DNA of 64,000 nucleotides from Gigaspora margarita (taxonomy: Eukaryota; Glomeromycota; Glomeromycetes; Diversisporales; Gigasporaceae). The stretch lies in the NCBI GenBank assembly GCA_009809945.1, contig WTPW01000934.1, positions 169,032 through 233,031 on the forward strand, written 5' to 3'. This document shows, in pieces, positions 36,501 to 48,097 of this stretch. Within the stretch, counting starts at the first letter, position 1. Each line of letters starts with the position of its first letter. The notes under the pieces were generated by a model. The model had not been told where the DNA came from. It was given only the letters and a program-made list of their open reading frames with translations, and did not search any database. The position numbers and the translations under genes were made by a program.

Positions 36501-38523
36501 CTTTAAGGGTAGAGTACATGCAGATCATTTTTCATATAAAATCTGGTGACAAGTTTTTTTGTGTAACATAAGTGAAAATCATATAAATCGAATAAGTCTA
36601 GAATCTTCTACGTATAATGGACCTTTATTGAAATATAGATATATTACAGCGAAATGTATAATACGAACCACACAATCTAAAAATTGTGCAAGATATAATA
36701 ACAAGCTATATGATCGAAACAAATTAAAGACTCTACACTAAAAATAACTTTCTATTTTATCAATATAGCCAAGTTTTCACCTGTGCCAACAATTTCGCTT
36801 CTTCTGTTAGTCCTTCTATTATTACACTGCACGTTAGGTATGTTTTATTAGCCCTTCTTCTTTCAAGCAAAATCGTTTGCCTAACAAATTTATGACAAAC
36901 TAGATCTGCTAATACCAATTCTGCCAATGTTTTAGTACGTAATATTGTTGGCTTGTTACGATCAGGTAATGTTAGCTGTCTACCCAGAAGTCGTTTATTA
37001 TTTAGGCAGCAAAAAACGTCCACCACATCCACAGGAATAATTGGTTTATCGTTATTATTACATAACATCTCAACCACATTTAACAAATCCAAGATATCTG
37101 TCAGTGCGTCTATTAGTCTTACATTTTCTTTTGCACGTTTGATGCAATTATCACACGAATTGCAAATTGGCGGAATCGGGTCTCCTGACCATGCATGATA
37201 TTGCGATATTTGCTGAAACCGGCACTCATAGAAGGTAAGACAATAATACATCACTTCAAATAATTTATTCTGTGCTTTGGTTAGATAAAGCTCTCGATCT
37301 TCATTACTCTCATTACTAAAATCAGAAATTATATTTGAGAATTATTCGATGAAACTTTCGATGCAATAATAAAAAAATTACCTTTCTCTGTTATCCGCAA
37401 TGATAGTATAATTAGTACGGATATCTTTTCCAGTATAAAGAATCACACACTTGGAATTTTGCCTATCTCGTCCAGCTCTACCCGATTCCTGAATTAGACG
37501 ATCTGTTTTATAAAGATATTGAGTATAATTATTTTTTTGAAATTGCATGTATTAAAATAACATATACTTACTCATATTCATCGGGATATTGTAATGTAAT
37601 ACTAGGCGAACATCGGGCATATCTATACCTATTCCAAAGGCAGATGTTGCAATCATCAAACGTGTTTGACCAGTATTCCATCCCTTTATTACATCTTTTT
37701 TTTGATTATCTGGTAATTGACCGTTGTATACTTCTATTAGTCCTTCACCTTTGTACATCTCCAATAGTCCTTCCCTATCTTTGCATTTAGTGCTTCATGT
37801 ACATCCGAACAGTCTTGAATTCGTGCGCAATAGATTATCGTATGCCCAGTTTCTCCTACACCATTAATCAGTTCTATAATTTGGTTTATCCAATCCTCTG
37901 TTCGATCAAGAACTAAAAAAGATAGCTCTGGGCGCAATAGATCATTGCTTCTTATAACCTCAAAGTTATCCACATTCAAATCATCCTGAAGAGTCTTTAC
38001 ATCATCATAAGATAAAGTTGCAGTGAGGGCCATGATCCGAACATTAGGGAAATCTTTCTTTAATTGTCCTAAATTTCCCCACTCTTTTCTATAAGAGAAT
38101 TTTTTGTTTATTTATTTTATGTTTTATTTATTAGTTGATTAACTTTTAACTTGATTTATATCTCTTACCTAAAGTGACAAAAATCAAAAACACAATGCGT
38201 TTCATCGATCACAAATTGCAGTTGTTGTTGGTCATGTAAACGATTACATAGATCTCTAAATGACTTATTGAGTAATAGCTTCTCCGGAGTAACATAAAGT
38301 AAGCGAGTGAATCCAAGAGCAATTTCTTTGAAAACCTTCATTTCATACTCAATTGTTTCTTGAGATGATGCCAGCAAGTAGCCACATAGAATTCCCAGCT
38401 GGATCATATGGTTCTAAAGATAAGATAATTAATCGAATATTTATTTAATTTTTTATTAATATTTATTTTATTTTTAATTGTTGGTAAATTTTAAAAGTTC
38501 GACATGTTGAATGGCGAATTTTA

Positions 38524-38743
38524 CAGGAGGTCACCAAAATTCTGGGTTGTATGCGTCGGATCTAGATTGGCATTTAGCCCTATAGCAAAATTATCTGCTG
38601 GGCATTTTTTACTTAATGAATGGATATGATTTCATTAGTAAAATTTTTTATGATCTTGGCAAAATTGATCAATTCTGATCCAGCCAACCATGATTCTGAT
38701 GTACTCTGATGTATCCCGACCCAGAATTTTGGTGACTCCCCTG
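38524..38743. mobile_element. TA-flanked MITE in the RecQ intron
   Basis: Ends CAGGAGGTCACCAAAATTCT and (reverse) CAGGGGAGTCACCAAAATTC, each bordered by TA. Mariner-type ends often begin CAGG. 220 bp, non-coding. Confidence 0.75.
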
Positions 38744-38750
38744 TATGAGT

Positions 38751-39025
38751 TGTTGAATGGTTGTCATTCGACTATTATTTGACCACATTTAAATGGTAAT
38801 CGAATAGATTGCAATTTGATCACAATATTAACATAATTTTGCGGACATGCATGTCCGCGAAATTATGTGATAATATATCACTATTCAAATTATTGCATGC
38901 GGACATGCATGTCTGCAAAATTATGTGATAATATTTTAATAGTGATCAAATTGCTATGCTATTCGACTAACATTCAATATGTCAATAACAGTTGAATGGT
39001 AGTCGAATAATAGTCAAATGCCCTA
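38751..39025. repeat. Palindrome-rich repeat with paired GCGGACATGCATGTCCGC motifs
   Basis: TGCGGACATGCATGTCCGCG (near 38,842) and TGCGGACATGCATGTCTGCA (near 38,899) are each self-complementary and are flanked by ATTTTG / AAATTATGTGATAATAT in mirrored order. The outer segments repeat GTTGAATGGTxGTCxxTCGA-like sequence. Likely a hairpin MITE. Confidence 0.7.
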
Positions 39026-42000
39026 AAAAAAAGTGGTCCAGGGTGTGGTATGGGTTGGTGTCTGGAATCCACGAAATGGCACGGTCGGAGTGATACGTAC
39101 AGTGACGTTGACTGAATGTCACGAGATGGCACGTTATGTCATGTTATACGTACATTTCACTAAATGATACGTGTCAAAGGTAGCATGTGTTGGCTCGTTT
39201 CATGAAGAGCGAAAGATCAACATACGATTTTTTTTAAAAAAATTGTGATTACTCATAATTTCACTAATGAAACAGCTCTGGGTGTCTAAATTTATGTAAT
39301 CTACTTTTATGCATTTTTTTTTTATCACAGTGTAGCAAACCCGAGTTATTAACGGTCGGCTATATGGTCCATCATGGGCGCCAATTCAAGCCTTCTACAT
39401 ACAAAACTGGGTTTAATTTATGCCACCAAAACCCATGCCTTTATGCCACCAACCCGTACCTTTAGGTACATTTTTTTATAGGGATGGCAGATAAACAGGT
39501 TTGAGCCAAACTTCTTGTGTATTTAGGGTCAACTTATCTATTTCCTGAAGCAAGTCTTGCTCATGTTGCTTGGAAGTTCCTTTGAGAGTTTGATATTGGG
39601 TCTTTCAACCATTCATTATCAGTTGAATGTTGCTATCCAACATGCCAAATTTTTTAAAATTTACATTTATTTTTAATTATTATTATTTTTTTTAAATACT
39701 TTTTTTTAGTTTAATTCGATTTTGTACATACCACTTGATTTTGAATTAATGATCTCATTGGTGAAATAACAATCGTCAGGCCATGGAAAGAATAGCAGAA
39801 GCTGCGAAGCAAAAAGATTTTCTACCACCAGTTTTCATTAATACTAGAGTATCTTTTCCATCTTCTATGTAATGTTTTATTGCATCTACTTGCCCTAGTC
39901 TCAAATTATTAAAATTGAAAATTGTTTTTGCAATTATTTCTACATTCTCTTTTAGACTTAGGGTTATGTCCATCTCATCTTGTTGTTTTATATTCGATTC
40001 ATTTGAATTTAAAAATCGTTCATTCCAGCCAAATAGTTTATATGTGTAGCACAATGCGCATAGACCTTTGAAAGATTTATGAAAAGCACTGCAACCAGTA
40101 CATCTTATAGTCATATCGAAGTTCACAATTAATGGAGCAAAGGATGGATAGAATTCATTTTTGCGAAGTCATTCTTTGGCTCGCTGCTTATATGATACTA
40201 ATTCCTGCATTTTATATTATTATTTTTAATTAATAAATTTTTAAAATTTTAAATTATAATAGATTATTAATTACTTGACTAAAGTCAAAGCCTCCTAACT
40301 CTTTACGCTCATTGGCATACTGTTCAGCCCATATTTGATTACGTTGATGGATTTTTTTTACATTCAACTGTTGTTGGGCTGTACGGTCATTTTCTATAAT
40401 GCTAATGTTAATTAGGTCCTCTAAATCAAAAGATTTTCTACTATAAATCTCTCGAATTTCAGAAAGAAGATAAGTATATCCCTCATTATAATATATAACT
40501 GCCATTGCATGCCAGGCAGTATATGATTGCCAGTAATCAATTTTTTTGTCCAGATATACCAACTTTACCCTATTGAATGCCTCATTTTGAGATGTTCGAT
40601 TTAGTGTTATGATTCCTTGGCCTGTTGGTAGATGACAAATTGTACCAAGAAAACTCTTGAATGTATCAATTCGTTTTTGAGATGAATAATAAAGAGTGGG
40701 TTCTTGTAAAACTAATGTTGGATCATCTTTTATCCAACATACATCTGACCAACAATTTGAATGGTTATTCTGCAAGTGGCAAATAAGATCTTCCACCTGC
40801 ATCTTACGAGTGTCTTCTTCAGATGGTACTACAAGAGAATGATCAGCTTTTTTTCGTAATGCTGCAGAATAAATACATCCACAAAACCAGCGCATTATAT
40901 GGTCTTCGAATGCATGAAATTGAGCAGTTTTGTCACCTAAAAAAAAAAAATTATATATTTATAATACTTTGGTTTGAAAAATTTTTACACTTACGACGTA
41001 TAGCATTTCTAATATTGCGTGTTAAATGTTTCAGGTCAGCAAAAACCTTTGTTACAATAGGTACATGTGCAAGTGTTTTATTTGAGTCAAGATCACCATC
41101 AACACACACTTCCAGATGCAAATCTGCTTCTTCCAATGGTGTACTAACTTGATTTAATACTTCGATTAAAATAGCATGTTCCATTTGTTTTGAGGATTTA
41201 TCGAAGTTTCCTTCATTAAGAGTATTAATAAGTCCGGTTTGTTCTTTTGCAACTCTGGCTTTTTGTACAACATGAAATGCAACAACTGGTTTATGAGAGT
41301 AACCTAACAATAAGATAAGATTAATTTTAAATCAAATTAAAGTTTGCAAATAATTATCATACCAGATGGTGTTTCTTGACAGATAAACTCTCTACTTGCT
41401 TCATTTGCATTTCATACATGAGACCATGAACAGTCAAAACCTACGGCCAAAACTTTTTTGCCTTCTTTTATGGTGTACTCAATGCATTCTTGCAAAGCTT
41501 TTGCTGCACTGGATTTAGCGCTAGTTATAAGAGGAGGAAAGTACATTTTTTGATAATGATGATATGTATTTTTATGTATTTTATTTGTAATTCCAATTGT
41601 AGCTAACAAGCTTTGCACTGCATTATGGGATACTCCTTCTGCAAGTCCTGCAGCAGCTATAGCTTTTGTAAACCGAACTTCTTGTATTTCATTTGTATAG
41701 TCGAAAATAGTATTACATTTTTTGCACTCTATTGTACTTTTAATCTGAAATCCAATTTGTAATATATTCCAACTTTTATTTGCAAGATTATTGTCATAAC
41801 ATCCAAGACAGGGCTTTGTAAGTATTAATGAAAGATATTGGTTTGTAGAAACTAATATTGTGGAACTAAGTTGAGCAGATTCTATAATATCTTTTATACT
41901 ATTTTCTAACAAATTAGCATCATCAGTACTAGTAGGTTCTTCTAATTTGTTTTCGACATCTTCTATACTTTTTTTAAGGTAAGTTATTTTTCGCTTAAGA

Positions 42001-42693
42001 ATATCAATTTTGTGTTGTTGCTCATAATACGCTAACATTAATGCTTGGATTTCTTCAGTAGATAAGGTCTTGCCCCGTGGCTCTAAAAATATACTTTGCT
42101 TTATTGAAGTATCTGGTTTCTCTTTAATTAGTTCATCTATTTGGATGGTTTTTCTTTTTAATTTATTTCCAATTGTTTTTCTTTTCTAATGCATTTACAA
42201 CTTGTTTACAATTAGGAAAAATATTTGGATATTTTGCTGCAACAGTTGCTTGTAATAAAGTAACATTCTCAGCTTCTCAAAAGCCAAGCAGATAGGGTAA
42301 AGAACATTTATTAGTTGGATTATATCGATCTTTTATACTTTGGAATAGGCAATAATCAAAATCTGATTCTGATGGCTCTTCTTTTTCTAATTTAGACACA
42401 TCATCATAACAATACCACTGAAATTTGAGGCAAAAATTTTGATCATGCAAAATACTAAATTTCCAAAATTTGTCATTCAAATTAAAATAAACAGAATAAC
42501 TGGGCAATAATGGAATCCATTCATCTTTCCCAGCAACTGTATAATTATAATACCCAGCGAGTGAAGGCATTTTATTTTTGAATGAAATTGCTTTGAGCTG
42601 ATCATGTAATATTAATACTTCTAATCCCGGATTAATTTCTCTAACAAGCTATCCGTCTTTTTGATTTCCCATACGAATTCTATTTTGTGGCAT

Positions 42694-43036
42694 TTTGGCA
42701 ATACATCTATTATACTATTTAGACATTTTGAATTATAATGAAGGTTGTTCTTTTTTTTATAGAATTGCAAGTAGAATAAGCTTATTACAAATTATTCACA
42801 ACTAGGTTTTTTGGGTGTATCGAAAGGTCTGGTTGAGTCAATTTTATACTTTCTATCTTTTAATATTATCTCTATTTTATAGAATTACCTAAAACACTTT
42901 TTACACTTTCTAACCCAAACCTAGTTAATCCACTGTTTTTAGTCGTGACAGAGGGTTAGGCTTCTTAACTAAACCAAGTTTTTGACTGAGACAACTATAG
43001 TAATACAATAGTTTTTCTGGCTACAACGAACATGTT
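42694..43036. promoter_or_regulatory. Upstream region of the fusion gene
   Basis: AT-rich flank of the first exon. TATA-like stretches occur (reverse complement of TTATTATA-type), but no specific site is firmly supported. Confidence 0.25.
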
Positions 43037-43339
43037 CAGTGTTGGCATATGGACTATGTCCAATGAAAATTTTATTTAACTTTGACAAATATGGACATGA
43101 ACTAATTCAAATAGTATCCATATCCATATCTTCTTTACTGAAATTTGGGATATTTCAGAACTTCACTCTAAGTTTAGCCTCAATTTTGCTCTTTCTATTT
43201 GGAATATTTCGGAATTGTGTCTGTGCATTTATTTGGACCAAGTGCTTATGTCCAATAAAAAAATATGGACAATATGGACTAGTCCATAAATGTCCTATCC
43301 AATAGTCAATATTGTCCATATTATATTTTGCCCACACTG
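43037..43339. mobile_element. hAT-like MITE, 303 bp
   Basis: Ends CAGTGTTGGCA and (reverse) CAGTGTGGGCA, with repeated ATATGGACAAT/TGTCCATAT motifs inside. The flanks AACATGTT / AACATTTA agree at 6 of 8 positions, a decayed hAT duplication at best. Confidence 0.65.
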
Positions 43340-43619
43340 AACATTTATCCGCCAAATTTGTTTCGCTCTATGTTGATAATAAGTAATTTTGTTTTAAGAT
43401 ATAAAGTCCGTTGTGGAAATGGGCTACAATATCAAACGGTACGGTTTGACTTTGTCCTAAATGCCATACCACAATTAGAATTGCAGAGGAAGCTGGCAGC
43501 TAAATATTATAGCGAATCAGATTTTAGCTGTGAAGCAGTGAAACTGCAATGCATGCAAGTTTTTTGATTTTTTTTGAACTCAAAGAAACATGAAACTCAT
43601 AAGGTCATATAACAAAGAA

Positions 43620-43631
43620 TTTTTTTTTTTT

Positions 43632-43662
<31 letters not shown>
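43620..43662. repeat. Poly-T tract
   Basis: Nearly uninterrupted T run of about 43 bases. It may be the tail of an old retroposed insertion, but no partner sequence is visible. Confidence 0.7.
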
Positions 43663-43664
<2 letters not shown>

Positions 43665-44029
43665 TATGAGTATATTCATTTCTGGTTTGACTATCTCTGG
43701 TTTGTTTAGAGTTTAGATATGTCGAATATCTTGTAATTGCGGTTTCAAATATTCGAATGCTATTTGATTATAGATTTATTTGATGAACTTTTTTTTATTC
43801 TCAATAATTACAAAAAAATATTTTAAAGATTCGTGAACTTAACACGAATTTTATTTTAAAACGATTAAACTCTTGGTAATAAACTATTTAAAAATTGTGA
43901 TTTCTTTATTTCAAATTATTTATTAATATCAATTTAAAAATCATGAGAATCGATTTAAAAATTACAGAAGAATTAAATTATTAATATCATAAAAATCTGC
44001 ATAAGGTGAATTTGGCAAATGTGGACATC

Positions 44030-44320
44030 TCATGGTCTAATGATCTGAACGAATAATTTTTATATCGTTTGATGAAACAAATCGAATGGTACAAAGCTCA
44101 TCCAGTTCTGATAATTGGATCACAGGATATCATCGATTATTTGCCAAGTTTACAATTTGTCAAATTTCCCTCAATGATCATTTTTGTGCAGCATAATCGA
44201 CAATGTCTTGTAATCCAGTGATTAGAATCAGATAAACTTTGTACAATTTGATTCATCTTCTCGAGATGAATCGAATAAAAATTATTCGCTGGATCACACA
44301 AGATATTATCAATTCGCCAA
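44030..44320. repeat. Two diverged family A hairpins
   Basis: Near 44,040-44,130 CTGAACGAATAATTTT...ATCGAATGGTAC, and near 44,215-44,310 TTTGATTCATCTTCTCGAGA paired with GATGAATCGAATAAA. Core GAATCGAATGGTAC as in the other copies. Confidence 0.6.
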
Positions 44321-45379
44321 ATTACCCCTACTCCTCGAAAATTTTAATGTCACTTTAAAACAAGACATTATATTATTAATCTTATATAAAATAATTCTAA
44401 ATCATGTATAAAGTTTATTACAAAAAATAAAAAACTTAATTCTAAATCATGTATAAAGTTTATTACAAAAAATCAAAAACTTAATATTAAAAAAAAAGCT
44501 TTTATATATTATTTAACTTCGGCAAGTTACCTTAAAGTATAAAGCTCCATTTACAGGTAGAAAAGACAATTAAATAAATATTCACGAGTTATATTTTAAA
44601 ACCACGGTGTAAATTTATTATAGCACAGTTCTAATAAATACTATGCACAAACTTAGTAAATTAGTAGCAGGTTTGGAGTGTGAAAAGACATTCAGAATTT
44701 ACCTTGTAACAATATACGTGCTTTTATAATTCCTGGTTTAAATTTGGATCTGTCTCAATATTTAAAGTTTATTACTATTTAGTGTGTGCGGAATTAGAAG
44801 ATCGTATGCCTGCACGAAAATACTAACCTCTCTATATGCATCCTTCTTGGGACCGGTCATGAGCGAGCATTTATAGAATATTTATAGAGGGCATATATAA
44901 AGAGAGAAATTTTATGTGTTGTTATTAGTGGTCGGAACTGAAGTGTAGAGTGCAATTATAGTGGGTAATTATAGAGGGTGTCATTTATAGAGCGTAAATA
45001 TGAAGATTATTCTGTATAAATAAAAATATCTGATTGGTCAATTATTTATTCTAGAAACCGGTAGAATGATTTTCTTATTGCATGTTACCACGGAGAATTT
45101 GAATTTACCCCGGAAAATTTTGATCATATGTAATGGGTTTTTTTTTACGTGTAGAGGTTTCGAAGTATTACTACCATAAATAGAAGGTTTCAATCTATAA
45201 GCCACTAGGATTTGATGAATTTTGATCACGTTTATAAAATTTTTTATTAGTAACACATTTGTTACACTTCGTTTTCAATATAGAAATTTTTTTGTACATC
45301 AAAATCTATATGAAAAATGATCTACATGTACTCTACCCTTAAACTTAGAAATAAAAAAATTGTTCTAATGAATAATGAA

Positions 45380-45880
45380 AAAATTTTAACTTACTTTGCA
45401 GAGAACCTCTAATAAATTTTTAGATTCATGCAATATTTTAAGTTTTACTCTACCCGATAGATTACGTGACTGCGTGGGCTCATTAATATGTTGTATTAAC
45501 TGTACACCATCTAACCAGACTGCTAAAACCTTTTCACCAACATTTTGAATATTATCTAATCTACTAAAAGGAATCCATTCGATTATGTCTTAATAGTTTG
45601 TAGCATTAAGTTGTAGTTTTTTAATGCAATTGTCGATATTTTTATTTCCATTCGTCCACCCTTGTATTGTTTTCAGAGGATTACATTAAGCATAAAACAT
45701 GTCATATCAGTTGCAATTTGTGCATTTACCATTCCAACTCTACCAAATTTATCAAATACCAATATATATACATTTTTTACTTTGTCACAAGTTAGTCCAT
45801 ATACTTTAATACCATACTTTGATTGCATTAAATCTTTAAACTTATAAATACAAATTATAAATGTAACTTATGTATAAAAT
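45380..45880 (-). pseudogene. TKL kinase N-terminal fragment, second in the element
   Basis: The minus strand reads KVYGLTCDKVKNVYILVFD, a cysteine pair (CTNCN), TIQGWTNGNKNIDNCIKKLQ, then DIIEWIPFSRLDNIQNVGE, VLAVWLDGVQ and VKLKILHESKNLLEVLCK. The glycine-rich loop is shortened to VGEKVLAVWLDG. Internal stops are present. Same family as 36,044-36,500 and 45,929-46,300. Confidence 0.75.
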
Positions 45881-45928
45881 TAATAAAGCAAATATGTATA
45901 AATAAAAAATAATTTTAACTTACTCTAT

Positions 45929-46300
45929 CTAAAAAGTCTAATAAATTTTGTGAATCATGTAATATCTTACATGTTGATGTACGCGACCGTATATTTTATA
46001 TTCGACATTTCGTTCACCATCTAACCAGGTTGCTAAAAATTCATCACCAATCTTTTGAATATTCTCCAATTTATTAAAAGGAATCCACTCGATTACATCT
46101 TTATACTTTGTGGCTTTAAGTTAAAATTCTTTAATATAATCATCGATCCTTATTTCGACTCGTCCATACTTGCGTAGTTTTCTTGATTGACACCAAGCTT
46201 TAGAAGTATTATATCGGTTACAATTTGCACATTTTCCATAATCCTCATTTCTTTTAGAACCAATTCATCAAATACAAACGTATAATTTGTTGTAATATTT
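45929..46300 (-). pseudogene. TKL kinase N-terminal fragment, third in the element
   Basis: The minus strand reads KCANCNRYNTSKAWCQ, a shortened EIRIDDYIKEF, then LKATKYKDVIEWIPFNKLEN, IQKIGDEFLATWLDGERN, and SRTSTCKILHDSQNLLDFLD ending at a donor site GTAAGTT. A tandem neighbour of the 45,380 copy, in the same orientation. Frameshifts present; P-loop lacks glycines. Confidence 0.75.
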
Positions 46301-47329
46301 TGTTAGTCCATGTACCTTAAGTTCACTATTCTCTAACATTACATAATCTGTAACTATTAAATATATAAATAATATACAATTTTAAATACAATATTTTAGA
46401 ATAATTATAAATTATTATATTTAGTCATTAAAAAAAGGTAATAGCAATTTTCGTAAATTTTAATAGCACTTGATATTAGTCATGTTTGATCATCATACTA
46501 TAAAATGTTTGGTAATTGATTTATGTCATGTAAAAGTTTTTGGTTGGAATAGTTTATACTAATTTTTGTTGTTATTCAAAGGTATGTCAGTCATTTGGTG
46601 GTCACTATAGTGTATTCGGTTCTTCTGGAAATACTGCTTTAAGATCATCTCAGGTTAGTTATAAGGTTAATTGAAGTTTCTTCAACGTGCTAACATATTG
46701 TATTAGTCATGCACTAATCTAATACAACTTAAGGCCCACCATTCCTCTAAAAATAATGTAAGTTTACCTGAAAGAGATGGATTTTGTTGTTATTGCTTTT
46801 GATTAAGGTTTTATACTAATTTAACACATTTAAAGGCACGTCGGTCATTTGGTGGTTACTATGATATATCTAGATGCACAATTTTAAGACCATTCAGGTT
46901 AACTAAAAAATTAATTGAAGCTGATTCAACCAACATATTAACAAATTGTGTTACATACTAATCTAACCTATTTCAGACCCGCATTCCTTCGAAAATAATA
47001 TGAGTTTAACTGGAAGCGCTGAATCAAATGAACTTGATTCAGAGGCAGGAATGTCAGCAGAGGCACTTTATAAAAATACTGGCTCAGATTCTTTGAACCT
47101 TAATTTAAACCCATCTCAGGTAATTGGATTTTAGGTGTTGCAAAAAGGTAGAATATATTATGTACTATATACTAATCTAATATAATTTAAGGGAGCTTCC
47201 AGAAATCAGCTGATTTTTGTTTACTATGAGCCTACCCCCACCCACCCACACCTGATACCCCAATTAGCCAATCAGATTTTACGATTATTAAAAAGTTAAA
47301 TATAAAATTTAATAGTAAATAACTTTTGA

Positions 47330-47627
47330 TCTACTGGACCAAATTTGATGATTCAACTACCAAAATGATCCTCTCAACGAGAGGATTCTAGTGAGCCCAA
47401 AATTGTTAAAATCAATCACAGGATCCTGTGATCAGAATAGATTTGTGTTACTATAAAAGTTCTATAATTTATTAAATAATCATAACCATTTATAGTAACA
47501 CAAATTTATTTCGATCTTGGGATTCTGTGATTGAATTTTAACGATTTTGGTCTTGTTAGAATCCTCTCATTGAGGGGATCATTTTGGTAGTAAAATCATC
47601 GAAATTGGCCCAGTAGATCAGAAGTTA
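47330..47627. repeat. Family B palindrome, copy 2
   Basis: ACCAAAATGATCCTCTCAAC pairs with TTGAGGGGATCATTTTGGTA; AAATCAATCACAGGATC pairs with GGGATTCTGTGATTGAATTT. Centre near 47,480. It runs into the gap. Confidence 0.85.
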
Positions 47628-48097
47628 NNNNNNNNNNNNNNNNNNNNNNNNNNNNNNNNNNNNNNNNNNNNNNNNNNNNNNNNNNNNNNNNNNNNNNNNN
47701 NNNNNNNNNNNNNNNNNNNNNNNNNNNNNNNNNNNNNNNNNNNNNNNNNNNNNNNNNNNNNNNNNNNNNNNNNNNNNNNNNNNNNNNNNNNNNNNNNNNN
47801 NNNNNNNNNNNNNNNNNNNNNNNNNNNNNNNNNNNNNNNNNNNNNNNNNNNNNNNNNNNNNNNNNNNNNNNNNNNNNNNNNNNNNNNNNNNNNNNNNNNN
47901 NNNNNNNNNNNNNNNNNNNNNNNNNNNNNNNNNNNNNNNNNNNNNNNNNNNNNNNNNNNNNNNNNNNNNNNNNNNNNNNNNNNNNNNNNNNNNNNNNNNN
48001 NNNNNNNNNNNNNNNNNNNNNNNNNNNNNNNNNNNNNNNNNNNNNNNNNNNNNNNNNNNNNNNNNNNNNNNNNNNNNNNNNNNNNNNNNNNNNNNNN
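47628..48097. other. Assembly gap (470 N)
   Basis: Unknown bases between two family B palindrome arms. Reading frames across it are artefacts. Confidence 0.95.

Larger units (their letters stand above)
38414..39731 (-). other. 1.3-kb intron of the fusion gene, swollen by insertions
   Basis: The other introns are 58-80 bp. This one, between RecQ motif Ia and the next exon (GTG|GTATGT ... TTTAG|AAC, in frame), holds a TA-type MITE and palindromic repeats. Insertions seem to have left the splice sites intact. Confidence 0.7.
36760..42693 (-). pseudogene. Mutator-like DDE transposase-RecQ helicase fusion
   Basis: I infer eight exons on the minus strand: 42,693-41,363; 41,303-40,995; 40,936-40,275; 40,204-39,732; 38,413-38,169; 38,088-37,572; 37,502-37,382; 37,315-36,760, roughly 1,400 residues. 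All junctions are GT...AG and keep frame. The N-terminal half is a Mutator-like transposase. It has a CLGC...CKKC zinc pair, then three candidate catalytic acids: the Asp of VGFDCSWSHV, the Asp of EVCVDGDLDSN, and the Glu of NRTSQNEAFNRV. A motif CTGCSAFHKSFKGLCALC links to RecQ: LRLGQVDAIKHY (motif 0), LMKTGGRKS (I), GLTIVISPMRSLIQ (Ia), FVIDETHCV (II), ALTATLS (III), IATSAFGIGIDMPDVRLVLH (V), QESGRAGRD (VI), then the RecQ zinc region CNSCDNC. Breaks: stops at 42,649, 42,277, 41,412 and 40,169; frameshifts near 42,180, 39,780 and 37,775. Confidence 0.85.

Noticed and set aside
43039..43305. Open frame of 88 codons
   Set aside because: Lies wholly within a hAT-like MITE with inverted ends.
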